Of a stretch of DNA of 51,696 bases, positions 26,899 to 35,683 are shown piece by piece. Source of the stretch: an uncultured Clostridia bacterium. GTDB lineage: Bacteria; Bacillota; Clostridia; TANB77; CAG-465. The DNA is taken from positions 1 to 51,696 of the forward strand of contig CALXJE010000011.1 in NCBI GenBank assembly GCA_944388545.1, given 5' to 3'. Numbering within the stretch: the first letter of the stretch is position 1; every line of letters begins with the position of its first letter. The notes beneath the pieces are model-generated. The model was not told the DNA's origin, made no database searches, and saw only the letters and a program-made list of their open reading frames with translations. The position numbers and the translations under genes are program-made.

Positions 26899-28041
26899 TT
26901 AAATAAACTTTTCCCATACTATATTAGCAACATCTCTGCCATAAGTAGTTAAATATAGTCTATCTTCTTTAAACTCAAGTAATTTTTTATTTAAAAGTTC
27001 ATCAATTTCTGTTTTAAACATATCAAATATATCTATTTTAAATTTACTTTTAAATTCCTTTATATCTATTCCTTTAATTAATCTTAATTTGAGAATAATA
27101 TATTCTCTTAATGTATCCAGTTTATCTAATTCCTCAGTTTCTTTTACCACATCTTCAAAATTATTAATTTTATTTATATATTCTTTTATATTACATATAT
27201 TAGAGTATCTTTTACCGTTTATATAACTTGCTGCTGAAACTCCAAATCCAAGATAATATCCTTGATTCCAATAATTAAGGTTATGCTTTGATTCATAACC
27301 TTCCTTAGAATAATTAGATATCTCATACATATTATATCCATTTTTTGCTAAAATACTAGTTGTCATACTATTCATTTCTCTTTCTTCATCTTCTGTTGGT
27401 AAATTAACAAAATTTGCATCAATTAAAGTAGCAAGTTTTGTGTCTTCATGCACTTCTAAGCTATACGTTGATATATGCTTTATACCATCTCCTAATTTAA
27501 TTATAAAGTTTAAGGTTTCTTTAAATGAATCTAATGTATCATTGGCAAGTCCAGTTATAACATCTGTAGATATGTTAGATATATTAGCTTTCATCATATT
27601 ATTGTATGCTGTTACAACATCTTCTTTTGAATGTCTTCTACCTATTATTTTTAAAATATCATTATTGGCAGATTGCATGCCCAAACTATATCTGTTAATA
27701 CCCATTTTGACATACTGCATTAATCTTTCATATGTACAATCTGCAGGGTTAAGTTCAATAGTTATTTCTTCTATAACATCTGATGTAAATAATTTAATAA
27801 CGCTTAATATTTTTTCTATATATTTTGGTTCTATATATGATGGAGTGCCACCGCCAAAATATATAGTTTTTATTTTGTATTCTGAAAGAATCTCTGCATT
27901 ATTTAATATTTCCTTAATTAATGCTTCTATATAATTTGATATTGTTTCCTCATCTTCCCTATCACTTGAACAAAAATCACAATAATAGCATTTTGACTTG
28001 CAAAATGGTATATGTACATATATAGACAATTCATTATTCAT
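26899..28041 (-). CDS. hemW: HemW-type radical SAM protein
   Basis: A 380-aa radical SAM protein. The [4Fe-4S] cluster motif is CKSKCYYCDFCS (about residues 14-25), with the extra Cys characteristic of HemW/HemN-like proteins, then FGGGTPSYI, IELNPADC and a C-terminal HemW domain (GYYLGFGVSAASY). Older annotation calls these oxygen-independent coproporphyrinogen III oxidase; HemW homologues act as heme chaperones. Gap to whiA is 17 bases; part of the rpmE-to-slt block. Confidence 0.88.
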   Translation of the reverse strand: MNNELSIYVHIPFCKSKCYYCDFCSSDREDEETISNYIEALIKEILNNAEILSEYKIKTIYFGGGTPSYIEPKYIEKILSVIKLFTSDVIEEITIELNPADCTYERLMQYVKMGINRYSLGMQSANNDILKIIGRRHSKEDVVTAYNNMMKANISNISTDVITGLANDTLDSFKETLNFIIKLGDGIKHISTYSLEVHEDTKLATLIDANFVNLPTEDEEREMNSMTTSILAKNGYNMYEISNYSKEGYESKHNLNYWNQGYYLGFGVSAASYINGKRYSNICNIKEYINKINNFEDVVKETEELDKLDTLREYIILKLRLIKGIDIKEFKSKFKIDIFDMFKTEIDELLNKKLLEFKEDRLYLTTYGRDVANIVWEKFI

Positions 28042-28058
28042 AAAATATACTATCCTTT

Positions 28059-28772
28059 CTAGTCTAAATTATTTGCTATATCAATAATTTTTTTTAATCT
28101 ATGATTTACACCAGACTTTGTAATTTTATCATTACATAATTTACTTAAATCTTCTAAACTCATATCAGGATGCTTCTTTCTAAGTAAAGCTATATCTTTA
28201 AGTTGAGCAGGAAGTCTTTCTAGTTTTCCTTCTTTTTCAAGTTTTTCAATAGCTTTTATTTGCTTATATGCGGCCGTTATAGTTTTACTCATATTAGCAG
28301 TTTCACAATTTATATTTCTATTAATATTATTTTTTATACTTCTCTCTACTCTTATATTCTCATATGTAAGTAGTGCCTTATTTGCTCCAAGATATGAAAT
28401 AGCCATAGATATTTGATCAGAGTCTTTAATATATATAACATAAAGATTATTGTTTCTCTTTAAAAGTTTTGCTTCAAAACCAATTAAATTATTTAAAATG
28501 TCTAAAAGTGCATTGGCATTTTTCTTTGATTTTGTAGTTATCTCAAAATGATAATCTGTATTAGGATCTACTATGCATCCACTACCTAAAAATATCCCTC
28601 TTAAAAAGGCTTTTTTACAGCAGTTATTTTTCTTTATATATCTTTTTAACTCTTGTATATTAATATCTTCGTTTTCAGTTAAAAGTTCCGCATCTCTTTG
28701 AACTTTACTACAACACTTTCTATTACTTTTAACATTTAATATTTCGTCTTTTATATTTTGTGAAAACGACAT
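28059..28772 (-). CDS. whiA: WhiA, shortened
   Basis: A DNA-binding protein linked to division and sporulation in Gram-positive bacteria. MSFSQNIKDEIL is the normal start and CCKKAFLRGIFLGSGCIVDP with YHFEITTKS marks the second LAGLIDADG half. The C-terminal HTH (LPAQLKDIALLRKKHPDMSLEDLSKLC..KSGVNHRLKKI) is complete. At 237 aa it is about 70 residues shorter than usual: the first LAGLIDADG half, normally between the first CC motif and CCKKAFLRG, is reduced to a linker. No frameshift is visible, so this seems a real compact form. It overlaps prmC by 22 bases. Confidence 0.88.
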   Translation of the reverse strand: MSFSQNIKDEILNVKSNRKCCSKVQRDAELLTENEDINIQELKRYIKKNNCCKKAFLRGIFLGSGCIVDPNTDYHFEITTKSKKNANALLDILNNLIGFEAKLLKRNNNLYVIYIKDSDQISMAISYLGANKALLTYENIRVERSIKNNINRNINCETANMSKTITAAYKQIKAIEKLEKEGKLERLPAQLKDIALLRKKHPDMSLEDLSKLCNDKITKSGVNHRLKKIIDIANNLD

Positions 28773-29617
28773 ATTATCACCCTATCATTCAAATTTAAAT
28801 CCTTTACTTTTTCTAATATTTCATATTCTACATAATTACTAAAAATTTTACTAAGACTTTCCATTTGATTGTATCCAATTTCAAACATCAAATATCCATT
28901 ATCTTTTAAGAAATCTCTTGCTTTATCTATTATTTTTATATAAAAATCAAGACCTGATATACCTCCGTCAAGCGCTAGTCTAGGTTCTCTTTTTACATAT
29001 TCAGAAAGATTATCTATATCATTAGTTGGTATATATGGAGGATTTGAAACTATTATATCGTATTTATATCCTGTTGTCATTAGATTTTCAAATAAATTAG
29101 AATATATAATTTTAGTATCTACTGTTACATCATTTTTAATTATATTTTTATTTATTATTTCTAAAGCGTTTTTTGACACATCTACAAAATGCATACAATT
29201 TATTTTAGAATTATTTGAAATAGATATTCCTATAGCTCCACTTCCGCTGCATAAATCTAACGCATTTTTTAAATTATACCTATTAATATATGCTATAGCT
29301 TTGTCTACTAATATTTCAGTATCTTGTCTAGGAATAAGAACATCTTTTGTTACAATATATTTCTCTTTATAGAAAGGAACTTCACCAATAATATACTGCA
29401 AAGGTATTTTATTGTATATAAGTTCATCTAAATACTTAAACAGAATAGTTACTTCTTCTTTACTTAATATTATTTCATTCATGCTAGTATAAAATTTAGT
29501 CATATTAATTTTTTTAATATGACATATAATTAAATTTATAGCTTGATTTTTAGTACAAATATCTATATTAGAGAAGTCGTATTTATTTGCTTTCTCATAT
29601 ATTTCAGTTATATTCAT
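28751..29617 (-). CDS. prmC: Release factor glutamine methyltransferase
   Basis: A 288-aa SAM-dependent methyltransferase that methylates the Gln of the GGQ motif in peptide release factors. The N-terminal helical domain has PLQYIIGEVPFYK; the catalytic domain has LIPRQDTEILV, ALDLCSGSGAIGI and the NPPY motif in VSNPPYIPT. Length is normal. prmC usually follows prfA; prfA is not in this block. It overlaps whiA downstream and touches the HAD gene upstream by one base, so the three are co-translated. Confidence 0.93.
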   Translation of the reverse strand: MNITEIYEKANKYDFSNIDICTKNQAINLIICHIKKINMTKFYTSMNEIILSKEEVTILFKYLDELIYNKIPLQYIIGEVPFYKEKYIVTKDVLIPRQDTEILVDKAIAYINRYNLKNALDLCSGSGAIGISISNNSKINCMHFVDVSKNALEIINKNIIKNDVTVDTKIIYSNLFENLMTTGYKYDIIVSNPPYIPTNDIDNLSEYVKREPRLALDGGISGLDFYIKIIDKARDFLKDNGYLMFEIGYNQMESLSKIFSNYVEYEILEKVKDLNLNDRVIICRFHKI

Positions 29618-30426
29618 TATTTATTTTCCACCTTTAACGCAATTTCATTTAAGCATTCTTTTATATATTCATTTAATTTTTCTCCATCTCTATAATCAGC
29701 TTCTGCATAATAATTAACTCGTCCGTCATTAAACATTTTTTCTGCAACTTTTTTTCTTTGCATTGAATCATATACTGCAATAGATTTACCCCCAAAGTTT
29801 TTAACAAGTTTCATACAAGGAATATCAGTTTCACCATCTCCTAAATATATCATATTAGAAAATTTAATATTCTTTTCTTCTTCTTTCATATAATCATTTA
29901 CCTTAGCATCATAAACATCTAATACTCCTTTATTTATTCTAAATAAAAACTGCGTTTTGTTAGTGTAATTAACACATAAAGCCGGCCATTTTGCTATATT
30001 GTCTATGTTATACATATAACTGCAGGCATATATTCTGTCAAAATTATTTGCTATTTCTGTTCCCTCAATCATCTCTTTAATTCCTGATGAAATAATATAA
30101 TGATGAATATTAAGACCTAAAGAGGCTCCGTACTCGTTTATACTTTTAAACCAATCAGTTACTCCTTCGTAAAAATAAATATTTTTTCCATATTCAAAAA
30201 AAGACGATTTCTTTATAGAAATATTGGCCATATCTGCTTTTTTAAGCATTAAATACATATATGCTAATACAGAGTCCATATTATTTTTCCTTGCTAAATT
30301 AGATACTTCTTTCCAAAAGGAGTCACTTGTCATATTTAAAGCTGGTATAAAATTATATTCTTGTATATTACCCTTTGCCAATGTACCATCAAAATCGTAC
30401 ATTAGAGCTACATCATTTAATCCCAT
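29617..30426 (-). CDS. HAD-superfamily phosphatase-like protein
   Basis: A 269-aa haloacid dehalogenase-like protein. Motif I is MYDFDGTLAKGN (the two Asp form and position the phospho-Asp), motif II lies in HYIISSGIKEMIEG (Ser), and motif IV in YLGDGETDIPCMK. A helical cap (about residues 20-100) follows motif I. These features indicate hydrolysis of a phosphate ester, of unknown identity. The stop overlaps the prmC start, so it is translationally coupled to it. The relation to prmC is not functional as far as I know. Confidence 0.8.
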   Translation of the reverse strand: MGLNDVALMYDFDGTLAKGNIQEYNFIPALNMTSDSFWKEVSNLARKNNMDSVLAYMYLMLKKADMANISIKKSSFFEYGKNIYFYEGVTDWFKSINEYGASLGLNIHHYIISSGIKEMIEGTEIANNFDRIYACSYMYNIDNIAKWPALCVNYTNKTQFLFRINKGVLDVYDAKVNDYMKEEEKNIKFSNMIYLGDGETDIPCMKLVKNFGGKSIAVYDSMQRKKVAEKMFNDGRVNYYAEADYRDGEKLNEYIKECLNEIALKVENK

Positions 30427-30446
30427 TTTTCCTCCTTTATATATAA

Positions 30447-30476
30447 CAAAAGGGATACTAGATTAAGTAGCATCCC
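30447..30476 (-). terminator. Terminator or attenuator after rpmE
   Basis: GGGATACTA (30452-30460) and TAGCATCCC (30468-30476) form a stem with one mismatch, followed by TTTT on the minus strand. No promoter is seen before the next gene, so partial read-through is likely. Confidence 0.7.
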
Positions 30477-30488
30477 AATATATACATA

Positions 30489-30689
30489 TTATTTGTTTCC
30501 GTATTTTTCCATAAATTTAGCTGCTCTACCTTTTGATGATACTGCTTGTTTTTGACCTGTGAAAAACGGATGACATGCACTACATGTATCTGTTTTCATA
30601 TCAGTTTTAGTTGATTTAGTTTCTATTACATTACCGCAAGCACAAGTTATAGTAGCTTTTTCATACTTTGGTTGAATATCTTTTTTCAT
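30489..30689 (-). CDS. rpmE: Ribosomal protein L31
   Basis: A 66-aa large-subunit protein. The start at 30689 follows AAAGGAGGGAC; an upstream ATG has no ribosome site. It is the zinc-binding form: CACGN and CSACHPF supply the four cysteines. HPFFTGQ is the family signature. First gene of the block running through HAD, prmC, whiA, hemW and polA. In zinc-binding form it can act as a zinc reserve in other Firmicutes. Confidence 0.95.
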   Translation of the reverse strand: MKKDIQPKYEKATITCACGNVIETKSTKTDMKTDTCSACHPFFTGQKQAVSSKGRAAKFMEKYGNK

Positions 30690-30733
30690 TATTTGTCCCT
30701 CCTTTAAGCGATAAATTAACATTTTACTTAAAT

Positions 30734-30762
30734 ATTTTAACACATAGAATAAATAAAAACAA
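30734..30762 (-). promoter_or_regulatory. Promoter of rpmE
   Basis: On the minus strand: TTGTTT (30757-30762), 17-base spacer, TAAAAT (30734-30739). Confidence 0.6.
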
Positions 30763-30804
30763 GATAAAAAGTAAAACTTTTTGTATTTACAATTAATTTA
30801 TAGT

Positions 30805-30838
30805 AAAAAAGAGATAGAGAAATTAATCTCTACCTCAA
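30805..30838 (-). terminator. Terminator of the WG-repeat-like gene
   Basis: GAGATAGAGA (30811-30820) and TCTCTACCTC (30827-30836) pair with one G-T, followed by TCTTTTTT on the minus strand. Confidence 0.75.
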
Positions 30839-30843
30839 AATAC

Positions 30844-31332
30844 TTATAAATCAAGTTGTAATTTGTTTCTATCAATTAAAGTTATTTTACTGAAATTACA
30901 CGGAATAATTAATTTATCTGTCTTATCTCCTAATTTGTATACTCCATATTTTCCACGAATATCAACTAGGAAAAGTTTATCATCAAGAAATGTAATTTTA
31001 TCATATTTACAATCAAGTAAGATATTAAGATTAATGTCTATAAGACCATATTTATTTCCAAATCTTTCATCATATATTGATATAATAGCCACATTGTTTT
31101 TAAAGTCTTCTATTTCATGATAATCATTATCTGTAAATAAATAGGTTTCTTTCCCATTTTCTTTTTTAATAATTTTAGCTAAACCTAATAAATCATTATT
31201 AATTGTTAAGAAAATCTCTTGACTTTTCTTTCCGTCCACTGTTGCTTGCATAATATCATCAAACTCAAATGGAATAACAACTTTACCTTCTCTTTTGACA
31301 CCTTTTTTAGTAATTATACTAACTTTACTCAT
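30844..31332 (-). CDS. WG-repeat-like protein
   Basis: A 162-aa protein without signal peptide or membrane segment. It contains repeated units of the KYGLIDINLNILLDCKYDKI and GKYGVYKLGDKTDKLIIPCNFSKI kind, which fit the WG/beta-propeller-like repeat (here YG in place of WG); VVIPFEFDDI near the N-terminus may be another. Such repeats form beta structures for protein contacts; no function is known. Own consensus promoter and terminators on both sides make it a single-gene unit between rho and rpmE. Confidence 0.65.
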   Translation of the reverse strand: MSKVSIITKKGVKREGKVVIPFEFDDIMQATVDGKKSQEIFLTINNDLLGLAKIIKKENGKETYLFTDNDYHEIEDFKNNVAIISIYDERFGNKYGLIDINLNILLDCKYDKITFLDDKLFLVDIRGKYGVYKLGDKTDKLIIPCNFSKITLIDRNKLQLDL

Positions 31333-31381
31333 ATTACAACACTCCTTTAAATTATTATCAGGATATATTAATTTTTTAACA

Positions 31382-31410
31382 ATTATATCATCAAACCTAG
31401 CTTATGTCAA
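31382..31410 (-). promoter_or_regulatory. Promoter of the WG-repeat-like gene
   Basis: On the minus strand: TTGACA (31405-31410), 17-base spacer, TATAAT (31382-31387): a perfect vegetative promoter, suggesting high expression. Confidence 0.85.
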
Positions 31411-31439
31411 CTTTAATTAATATATATTATATAAAATGA

Positions 31440-31462
31440 AATACCAAGTCAAACTTGGTATT
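31440..31462 (-). terminator. Terminator of rimO-rho
   Basis: ATACCAAGT (31441-31449) and ACTTGGTAT (31453-31461) form the stem; TTTCATTTT follows on the minus strand. Confidence 0.8.
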
Positions 31463-31510
31463 CAAAACAAACATATTTTTACTTACTGATGTGTAATTTT
31501 TTCTCGATAG

Positions 31511-32836
31511 TTAACTTTCTTTCTTTTTTTTAACAACAGATTTATTTAGCATATCTATAAATTCTTTATTGTTTTTAGTTTTAACAAACATATTTAATAT
31601 TTTTTCAGTAGTTTCTAAAGATTGAATACCATTTTTAGAAGATAGCAATCTATGAATTGTACTACTAGCTTCCATTTCGTCAGCTTCAAGCAATAAATCC
31701 TCTCTTCTACTTCCAGACTTATTTATATCTATTGAAGGGAAAATTCTTCTTTCACTTAATTTTCTATCTAAGTGTATTTCCATATTACCTGTTCCCTTAA
31801 ATTCTTCAAATATAATATCATCCATTCTACTACCTGTATCTATTAATGCAGTACCTAAAATAGTTAAGCTTCCTCCCTTTTCTATATTTCTTGCTGCTCC
31901 AAAAAACTTCTTTGGAAAATGTAAACAAGCAGGATCAAGGCCTCCTGATAATGTTCTACCAGATGGTTCTACAGACAAGTTATTTGCTCTAGTAAGACGA
32001 GTTATACTATCTAATAATATAACGACATCTTTATTATGTTCTACAAGTCTTTTTGCTCTTTCAAGCACCATTTTGGCAACTTTTATATGGTGTTCTGGAG
32101 CTTCATCAAATGTAGAAGAAATCACTTCTGCATCTATTGATCTTTCAATATCAGTAACCTCCTCTGGTCTTTCATCTATAAGTAAAACAAGCATTTTAAC
32201 TTCTGGATTATTTTTTGATATACTATTTGCAATTTGTTTTAATATTGTTGTTTTTCCTGCTTTTGGAGGCGCGACAATTAACCCTCTTTGTCCTTTTCCT
32301 ATAGGTGCTAAAATATCAATAATTCGCATAGAAATAGGAGTATTTTCATTTTCTAATTTTAATCTTTCATTCGGATATATAGGTATAAGTGCTTCGAATG
32401 ATTTTCTTTTTAATGCTACCTCTATACTATCACCATTTATTGATTGTATATAAATCATTGATGGAAATTTGTTTTGTGGATCAGTAGTAAATCTAGCAAT
32501 TCCTCTTAAGGTATCTCCGCTAGACAAATTGAATCTTCTTATTTGAACAGCAGATACATATATATCTTTGCTACCTGACAAGTAATTGTCACTTCTTAAA
32601 AATCCATAACCATCAGGAAGAACTTCTAATGTTCCCTCTGTAATATAATCAGTTTCCGTATTTTCTATTTGAATATCATTTTTTACGTCTAATTCCTCTT
32701 TTTCTTCTAACATCTTTACAATTTCTTCTATTAAGTATTCCTTCTTTAATCTTTCATATCCTTCTACTTTTATTTTATCTGCAATTTCTCTTAACTCTGT
32801 TAATGTTGATTTTTTTAAATCTTCTCTACTATACAT
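31511..32836 (-). CDS. rho: Transcription termination factor Rho
   Basis: A 441-aa hexameric RNA helicase that ends transcripts. The N-terminal Rho domain (LKKSTLTELREIADKIKVEG) leads to the cold-shock-like RNA-binding domain (LEVLPDGYGFLRSDNYLSG). The ATPase domain has Walker A APPKAGKTT, Walker B VVILLDSITRLTRA, the Q-loop GGLDP and secondary-site LIDTGSRMD. The length fits lineages with little N-terminal insert. It overlaps the end of rimO by eight bases. Confidence 0.97.
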   Translation of the reverse strand: MYSREDLKKSTLTELREIADKIKVEGYERLKKEYLIEEIVKMLEEKEELDVKNDIQIENTETDYITEGTLEVLPDGYGFLRSDNYLSGSKDIYVSAVQIRRFNLSSGDTLRGIARFTTDPQNKFPSMIYIQSINGDSIEVALKRKSFEALIPIYPNERLKLENENTPISMRIIDILAPIGKGQRGLIVAPPKAGKTTILKQIANSISKNNPEVKMLVLLIDERPEEVTDIERSIDAEVISSTFDEAPEHHIKVAKMVLERAKRLVEHNKDVVILLDSITRLTRANNLSVEPSGRTLSGGLDPACLHFPKKFFGAARNIEKGGSLTILGTALIDTGSRMDDIIFEEFKGTGNMEIHLDRKLSERRIFPSIDINKSGSRREDLLLEADEMEASSTIHRLLSSKNGIQSLETTEKILNMFVKTKNNKEFIDMLNKSVVKKKKES

Positions 32837-34154
32837 TAATATCCTCCTTTAAATCGGCTATAAAATCATAACCTTTTATATCTTTTAATATTACTTTGTA
32901 ATATTCACCCACTATAACGTTTTGAATATTAGGTTTTAGCTTTATAAATATTCTTGGGTCTACATCGGGTGCATCCATATATGACCTGCAAATAAAATAC
33001 TGATTATCCTCTGTTACATCTTCTACAATCACTTCATATTCTTTACCAATTAATTCTTTCATTTTTTTTGCAATTATACTTTGCTGAAGTATCATTATTT
33101 CATCGTACCTTTTTTCTTTTATTTTTTCTTCAATATCTCCTGATATCTTAGTTGCAGGTGTATCTTCTTCCTTAGAAAAAGTAAAAGCACCTAATCTATC
33201 AAATTTTAAATCTATAATACCTTGTTTTAATTCTTCAAAGTCTTCTTCTGATTCTTGTTGGTAACCTACCATAACAGTTGTTCGTATAATTGCATCTGGT
33301 AACTTTTCTCTAATTTTACTTACTAAATCATATATTTCTTCTTTTGTAGTATGTCTATTCATAAGTTTTAACATTTTATCAGAAATATGTTGAATAGGTA
33401 TGTCGAAATATCTACATACTTTATTATTTTCTATAAATTCTTGTAATAGTTCATCATCTACCTTACCAGGATACATATAAAGTACTCTAATCCATTTTAA
33501 TTCTTTTATTTTTGAAATTTCTTGAATAAGTTTACGTAGCTCACATTTACCGTATAAATCAATACCATAAGATGTAGTATCTTGAGAAATTATACATAAC
33601 TCTCTTATTCCTTTTTTTACTAAAAGCTTTGCTTCAAAAACTATATCTTCTATTTTTCTACTCTTTAAATTACCCCTTATAAGTGGAATAGCACAATAAT
33701 TACATCTATTATTACATCCATCCGAAATTCTTAAATAGGCCATTGGAAATACTGAAGATATAGTTCTATTATTAAAATCTAGACAAGAATTTAAATTTTT
33801 TAAATTAAAATATTTTGAAAAAATTGTATCGAAATTATTATATTCATCAACACCTATTACTAAGTCGACTTCTGGTAGTTCTTTATATATTTCTTTTTTA
33901 TACCTTTTTGCCAAACAACCTATAACTATTATATGTTTACAACTACCTTGTAATTTGTAGTCGATTGCATTAAGTATTACGCTTATTGCTTCTTCCTTTG
34001 CTGAATTTATAAATCCACAAGTATTAATAACTATAATATCAGCTATATTTAAATTATCTGTTATTTCTATTCCCTTAGATGAGATATATGAAAGTATCAT
34101 CTCACTGTCGACTTGATTTTTATTACATCCAAGTGTAATCAAACTTGCTCTCAA
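32829..34154 (-). CDS. rimO: Ribosomal protein S12 methylthiotransferase
   Basis: A 441-aa radical SAM enzyme adding a methylthio group to an Asp of ribosomal protein S12. The N-terminal MTTase domain has its three cluster cysteines in LGCNKNQVDSE, INTCGFI and VIGCLAKR. The radical SAM motif is CNNRCNYCAIP. The C-terminal TRAM domain (about 375-441) binds RNA. RimO rather than MiaB is indicated by LGCNKNQVDSE and the RISDGCNN.CNYCAIP form. First gene of a rimO-rho pair. Confidence 0.93.
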   Translation of the reverse strand: MRASLITLGCNKNQVDSEMILSYISSKGIEITDNLNIADIIVINTCGFINSAKEEAISVILNAIDYKLQGSCKHIIVIGCLAKRYKKEIYKELPEVDLVIGVDEYNNFDTIFSKYFNLKNLNSCLDFNNRTISSVFPMAYLRISDGCNNRCNYCAIPLIRGNLKSRKIEDIVFEAKLLVKKGIRELCIISQDTTSYGIDLYGKCELRKLIQEISKIKELKWIRVLYMYPGKVDDELLQEFIENNKVCRYFDIPIQHISDKMLKLMNRHTTKEEIYDLVSKIREKLPDAIIRTTVMVGYQQESEEDFEELKQGIIDLKFDRLGAFTFSKEEDTPATKISGDIEEKIKEKRYDEIMILQQSIIAKKMKELIGKEYEVIVEDVTEDNQYFICRSYMDAPDVDPRIFIKLKPNIQNVIVGEYYKVILKDIKGYDFIADLKEDINV

Positions 34155-34191
34155 ATTACAGTCCTCCTAAGTTATTACAATACATAACTAT

Positions 34192-34219
34192 ATTATATCA
34201 TAAAAAAAGAAAAAAGCAA
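34192..34219 (-). promoter_or_regulatory. Promoter of rimO-rho
   Basis: On the minus strand: TTGCTT (34214-34219), 16-base spacer, TATAAT (34192-34197). Confidence 0.6.
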
Positions 34220-34251
34220 TTATATGATTTTACTGTCATAATATATATAAG

Positions 34252-34283
34252 AATTATTAGAGATTTAATCGTCTCTAATAATT
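34252..34283 (-). terminator. Terminator of dpaB
   Basis: AATTATTAGAGA (34252-34263) pairs perfectly with TCTCTAATAATT (34272-34283) just after the dpaB stop. The T run is weak (CTTATATATA). Confidence 0.7.
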
Positions 34284-34289
34284 CATGTA

Positions 34290-34871
34290 TTACAATAATA
34301 TTGGTTGTATTTGTTTACTATCTAAGGCCTGTAATATAGAGTTAGTTAATAGATTGAAATCATATACTAATGATTTTGGTTTCTTTTCATAATCATCCTG
34401 TTTAAATGGTACAAAATATATGTTTTTAGTATTTAATAATTCGCCTATATTTTTGGCATTAGCTCCTAAAGCATCATTACTTGCTATGCCAAGAAGTACT
34501 GGCTTATTATTTCTTAAATGACTTTTTGCAGCCATAAGTACAGGTGTATCTGTTATAGCATTAGAAAGCTTTGCTATTGTATTACCAGTGCAAGGTGCTA
34601 TAACTAATATATCTATTAAATTTTGTGGCCCTATAGGTTCAGCTTTAGATATAGTATCTACAACTTTATTACTTGTTAATTCTTCCAACTGCTTTATAGT
34701 TTCTTTAGGAGTTCCAAACCTATTTATCTCTTCTTGAATACTATAAGAAATAATAGGAATAATTTTTTCTGCTCCTTCATCTCTTAAGTTTGTTATAACT
34801 GATTTTATATCTTTTAAATTGCAGAAAGAACCTGTAATACCAAGTCCAATTTTAATATTTTTTAATTTCAT
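34290..34871 (-). CDS. dpaB: Dipicolinate synthase subunit B
   Basis: A 193-aa flavoprotein-fold protein, also called SpoVFB. It works with DpaA to make dipicolinic acid, the spore-core calcium chelator, in the mother cell. IGLGITGSFCN is the N-terminal flavin-binding loop and LVIAPCTGNTIAKLSNAITDTPV with AAKSHLRNNKPVLLGIASNDALG matches the family closely. dpaA, which normally sits beside it, is not in the window. The promoter matches the sigma-K pattern. Its presence supports sporulation ability. Confidence 0.93.
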   Translation of the reverse strand: MKLKNIKIGLGITGSFCNLKDIKSVITNLRDEGAEKIIPIISYSIQEEINRFGTPKETIKQLEELTSNKVVDTISKAEPIGPQNLIDILVIAPCTGNTIAKLSNAITDTPVLMAAKSHLRNNKPVLLGIASNDALGANAKNIGELLNTKNIYFVPFKQDDYEKKPKSLVYDFNLLTNSILQALDSKQIQPILL

Positions 34872-34893
34872 AGTAATTACCTCCGGTATACTT

Positions 34894-34921
34894 TATACTA
34901 TGCAAGGTTATTACTATAAGT
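34894..34921 (-). promoter_or_regulatory. Candidate sigma-K promoter of dpaB
   Basis: On the minus strand: AC (34921-34920), 17-base spacer, CATAGTATA (34902-34894). This fits the sigma-K pattern AC-N16/17-CATANNNTA exactly and is correctly placed for the dpaB start at 34871. No vegetative -35 is visible. Confidence 0.65.
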
Positions 34922-34953
34922 GTTAAATATTATCTTTTTTATATATAAAATAA

Positions 34954-34975
34954 TGTATGTTAAAATAAACATACA
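34954..34975 (-). terminator. Terminator of lexA
   Basis: TGTATGTT (34954-34961) and AACATACA (34968-34975) pair; ATTATTTTAT follows on the minus strand. Confidence 0.7.
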
Positions 34976-34987
34976 CTTTTTAATATA

Positions 34988-35605
34988 TTAATATTTCCTA
35001 AATAAACCCACTACTTTACCCAGTATTTGAACATCTTTTACAATTATGGGTTCCATAGTATCATTTTCAGGTTGTAATCTTATATAGCCATCTTCTTTAT
35101 AAAAAGTCTTAACAGTTGCTTCATTATCAATAAGAGCAACAATAATTTCACCATTATTAGCAGTATTTTGTTTCGATATAATTATATAGTCCCCATCATA
35201 TATACCAACATTTATCATACTTTCTCCTTTTACTTTTAACATATAAGTATTAGAAGTTATAGATGATTTAGATAAAAAACTAGATGGAATACTAAAATAT
35301 TCTTCTATATTTTGCTCTGCTAAAATCGGAGCACCGGCAGCAACATTTCCAACTAAAGGTATTGAAATAACATTATTGTCTAACACATTATTACCTTCCT
35401 CTTCTACAACTTTTATTGCTCTAGTCTTTAATCCTTTTTTAGATATATATCCCTTTTCAGCAAGTCTATTTAAATATAAGTGTACAGAGGATGTAGATTT
35501 TAATCCTACGGCTGCACCTATTTCTCTTACTGATGGTGGATAGCCATTTTCTTTTATTTGACTTTTTATAAAATCTAATATTTTTTGTTCATTAGTATTT
35601 AACAT
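34988..35605 (-). CDS. lexA: LexA repressor
   Basis: A 205-aa SOS repressor cut after RecA-DNA filament contact. The winged HTH (about residues 1-65) has GYPPSVREIGAAVGLKSTSSVH. The cleavage site is Ala90-Gly91 in VAAGAP. The peptidase dyad is Ser129 (KGESM) and Lys166 (ATVK). Its own promoter carries a CAAAC-N4-GTTTG box, so it should repress itself, and the yneA-like gene at 16817 carries the same box. The start follows GGAGGTAATC. Single-gene unit. Confidence 0.97.
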   Translation of the reverse strand: MLNTNEQKILDFIKSQIKENGYPPSVREIGAAVGLKSTSSVHLYLNRLAEKGYISKKGLKTRAIKVVEEEGNNVLDNNVISIPLVGNVAAGAPILAEQNIEEYFSIPSSFLSKSSITSNTYMLKVKGESMINVGIYDGDYIIISKQNTANNGEIIVALIDNEATVKTFYKEDGYIRLQPENDTMEPIIVKDVQILGKVVGLFRKY

Positions 35606-35632
35606 ATGATTACCTCCATATTTTATGAGCTA

Positions 35633-35672
35633 ATTATAACATATACATAATACACTGTCAAACATTTGTTTG
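35633..35672 (-). promoter_or_regulatory. lexA promoter with LexA box
   Basis: On the minus strand: TTGACA (35656-35661), 17-base spacer, TATAAT (35633-35638). CAAACATTTGTTTG (plus-strand reading, 35659-35672) overlaps the -35 box. It matches the box at 16752-16765 in all but one base of the N4 spacer. Confidence 0.88.
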
Positions 35673-35683
35673 TAATATATAAA

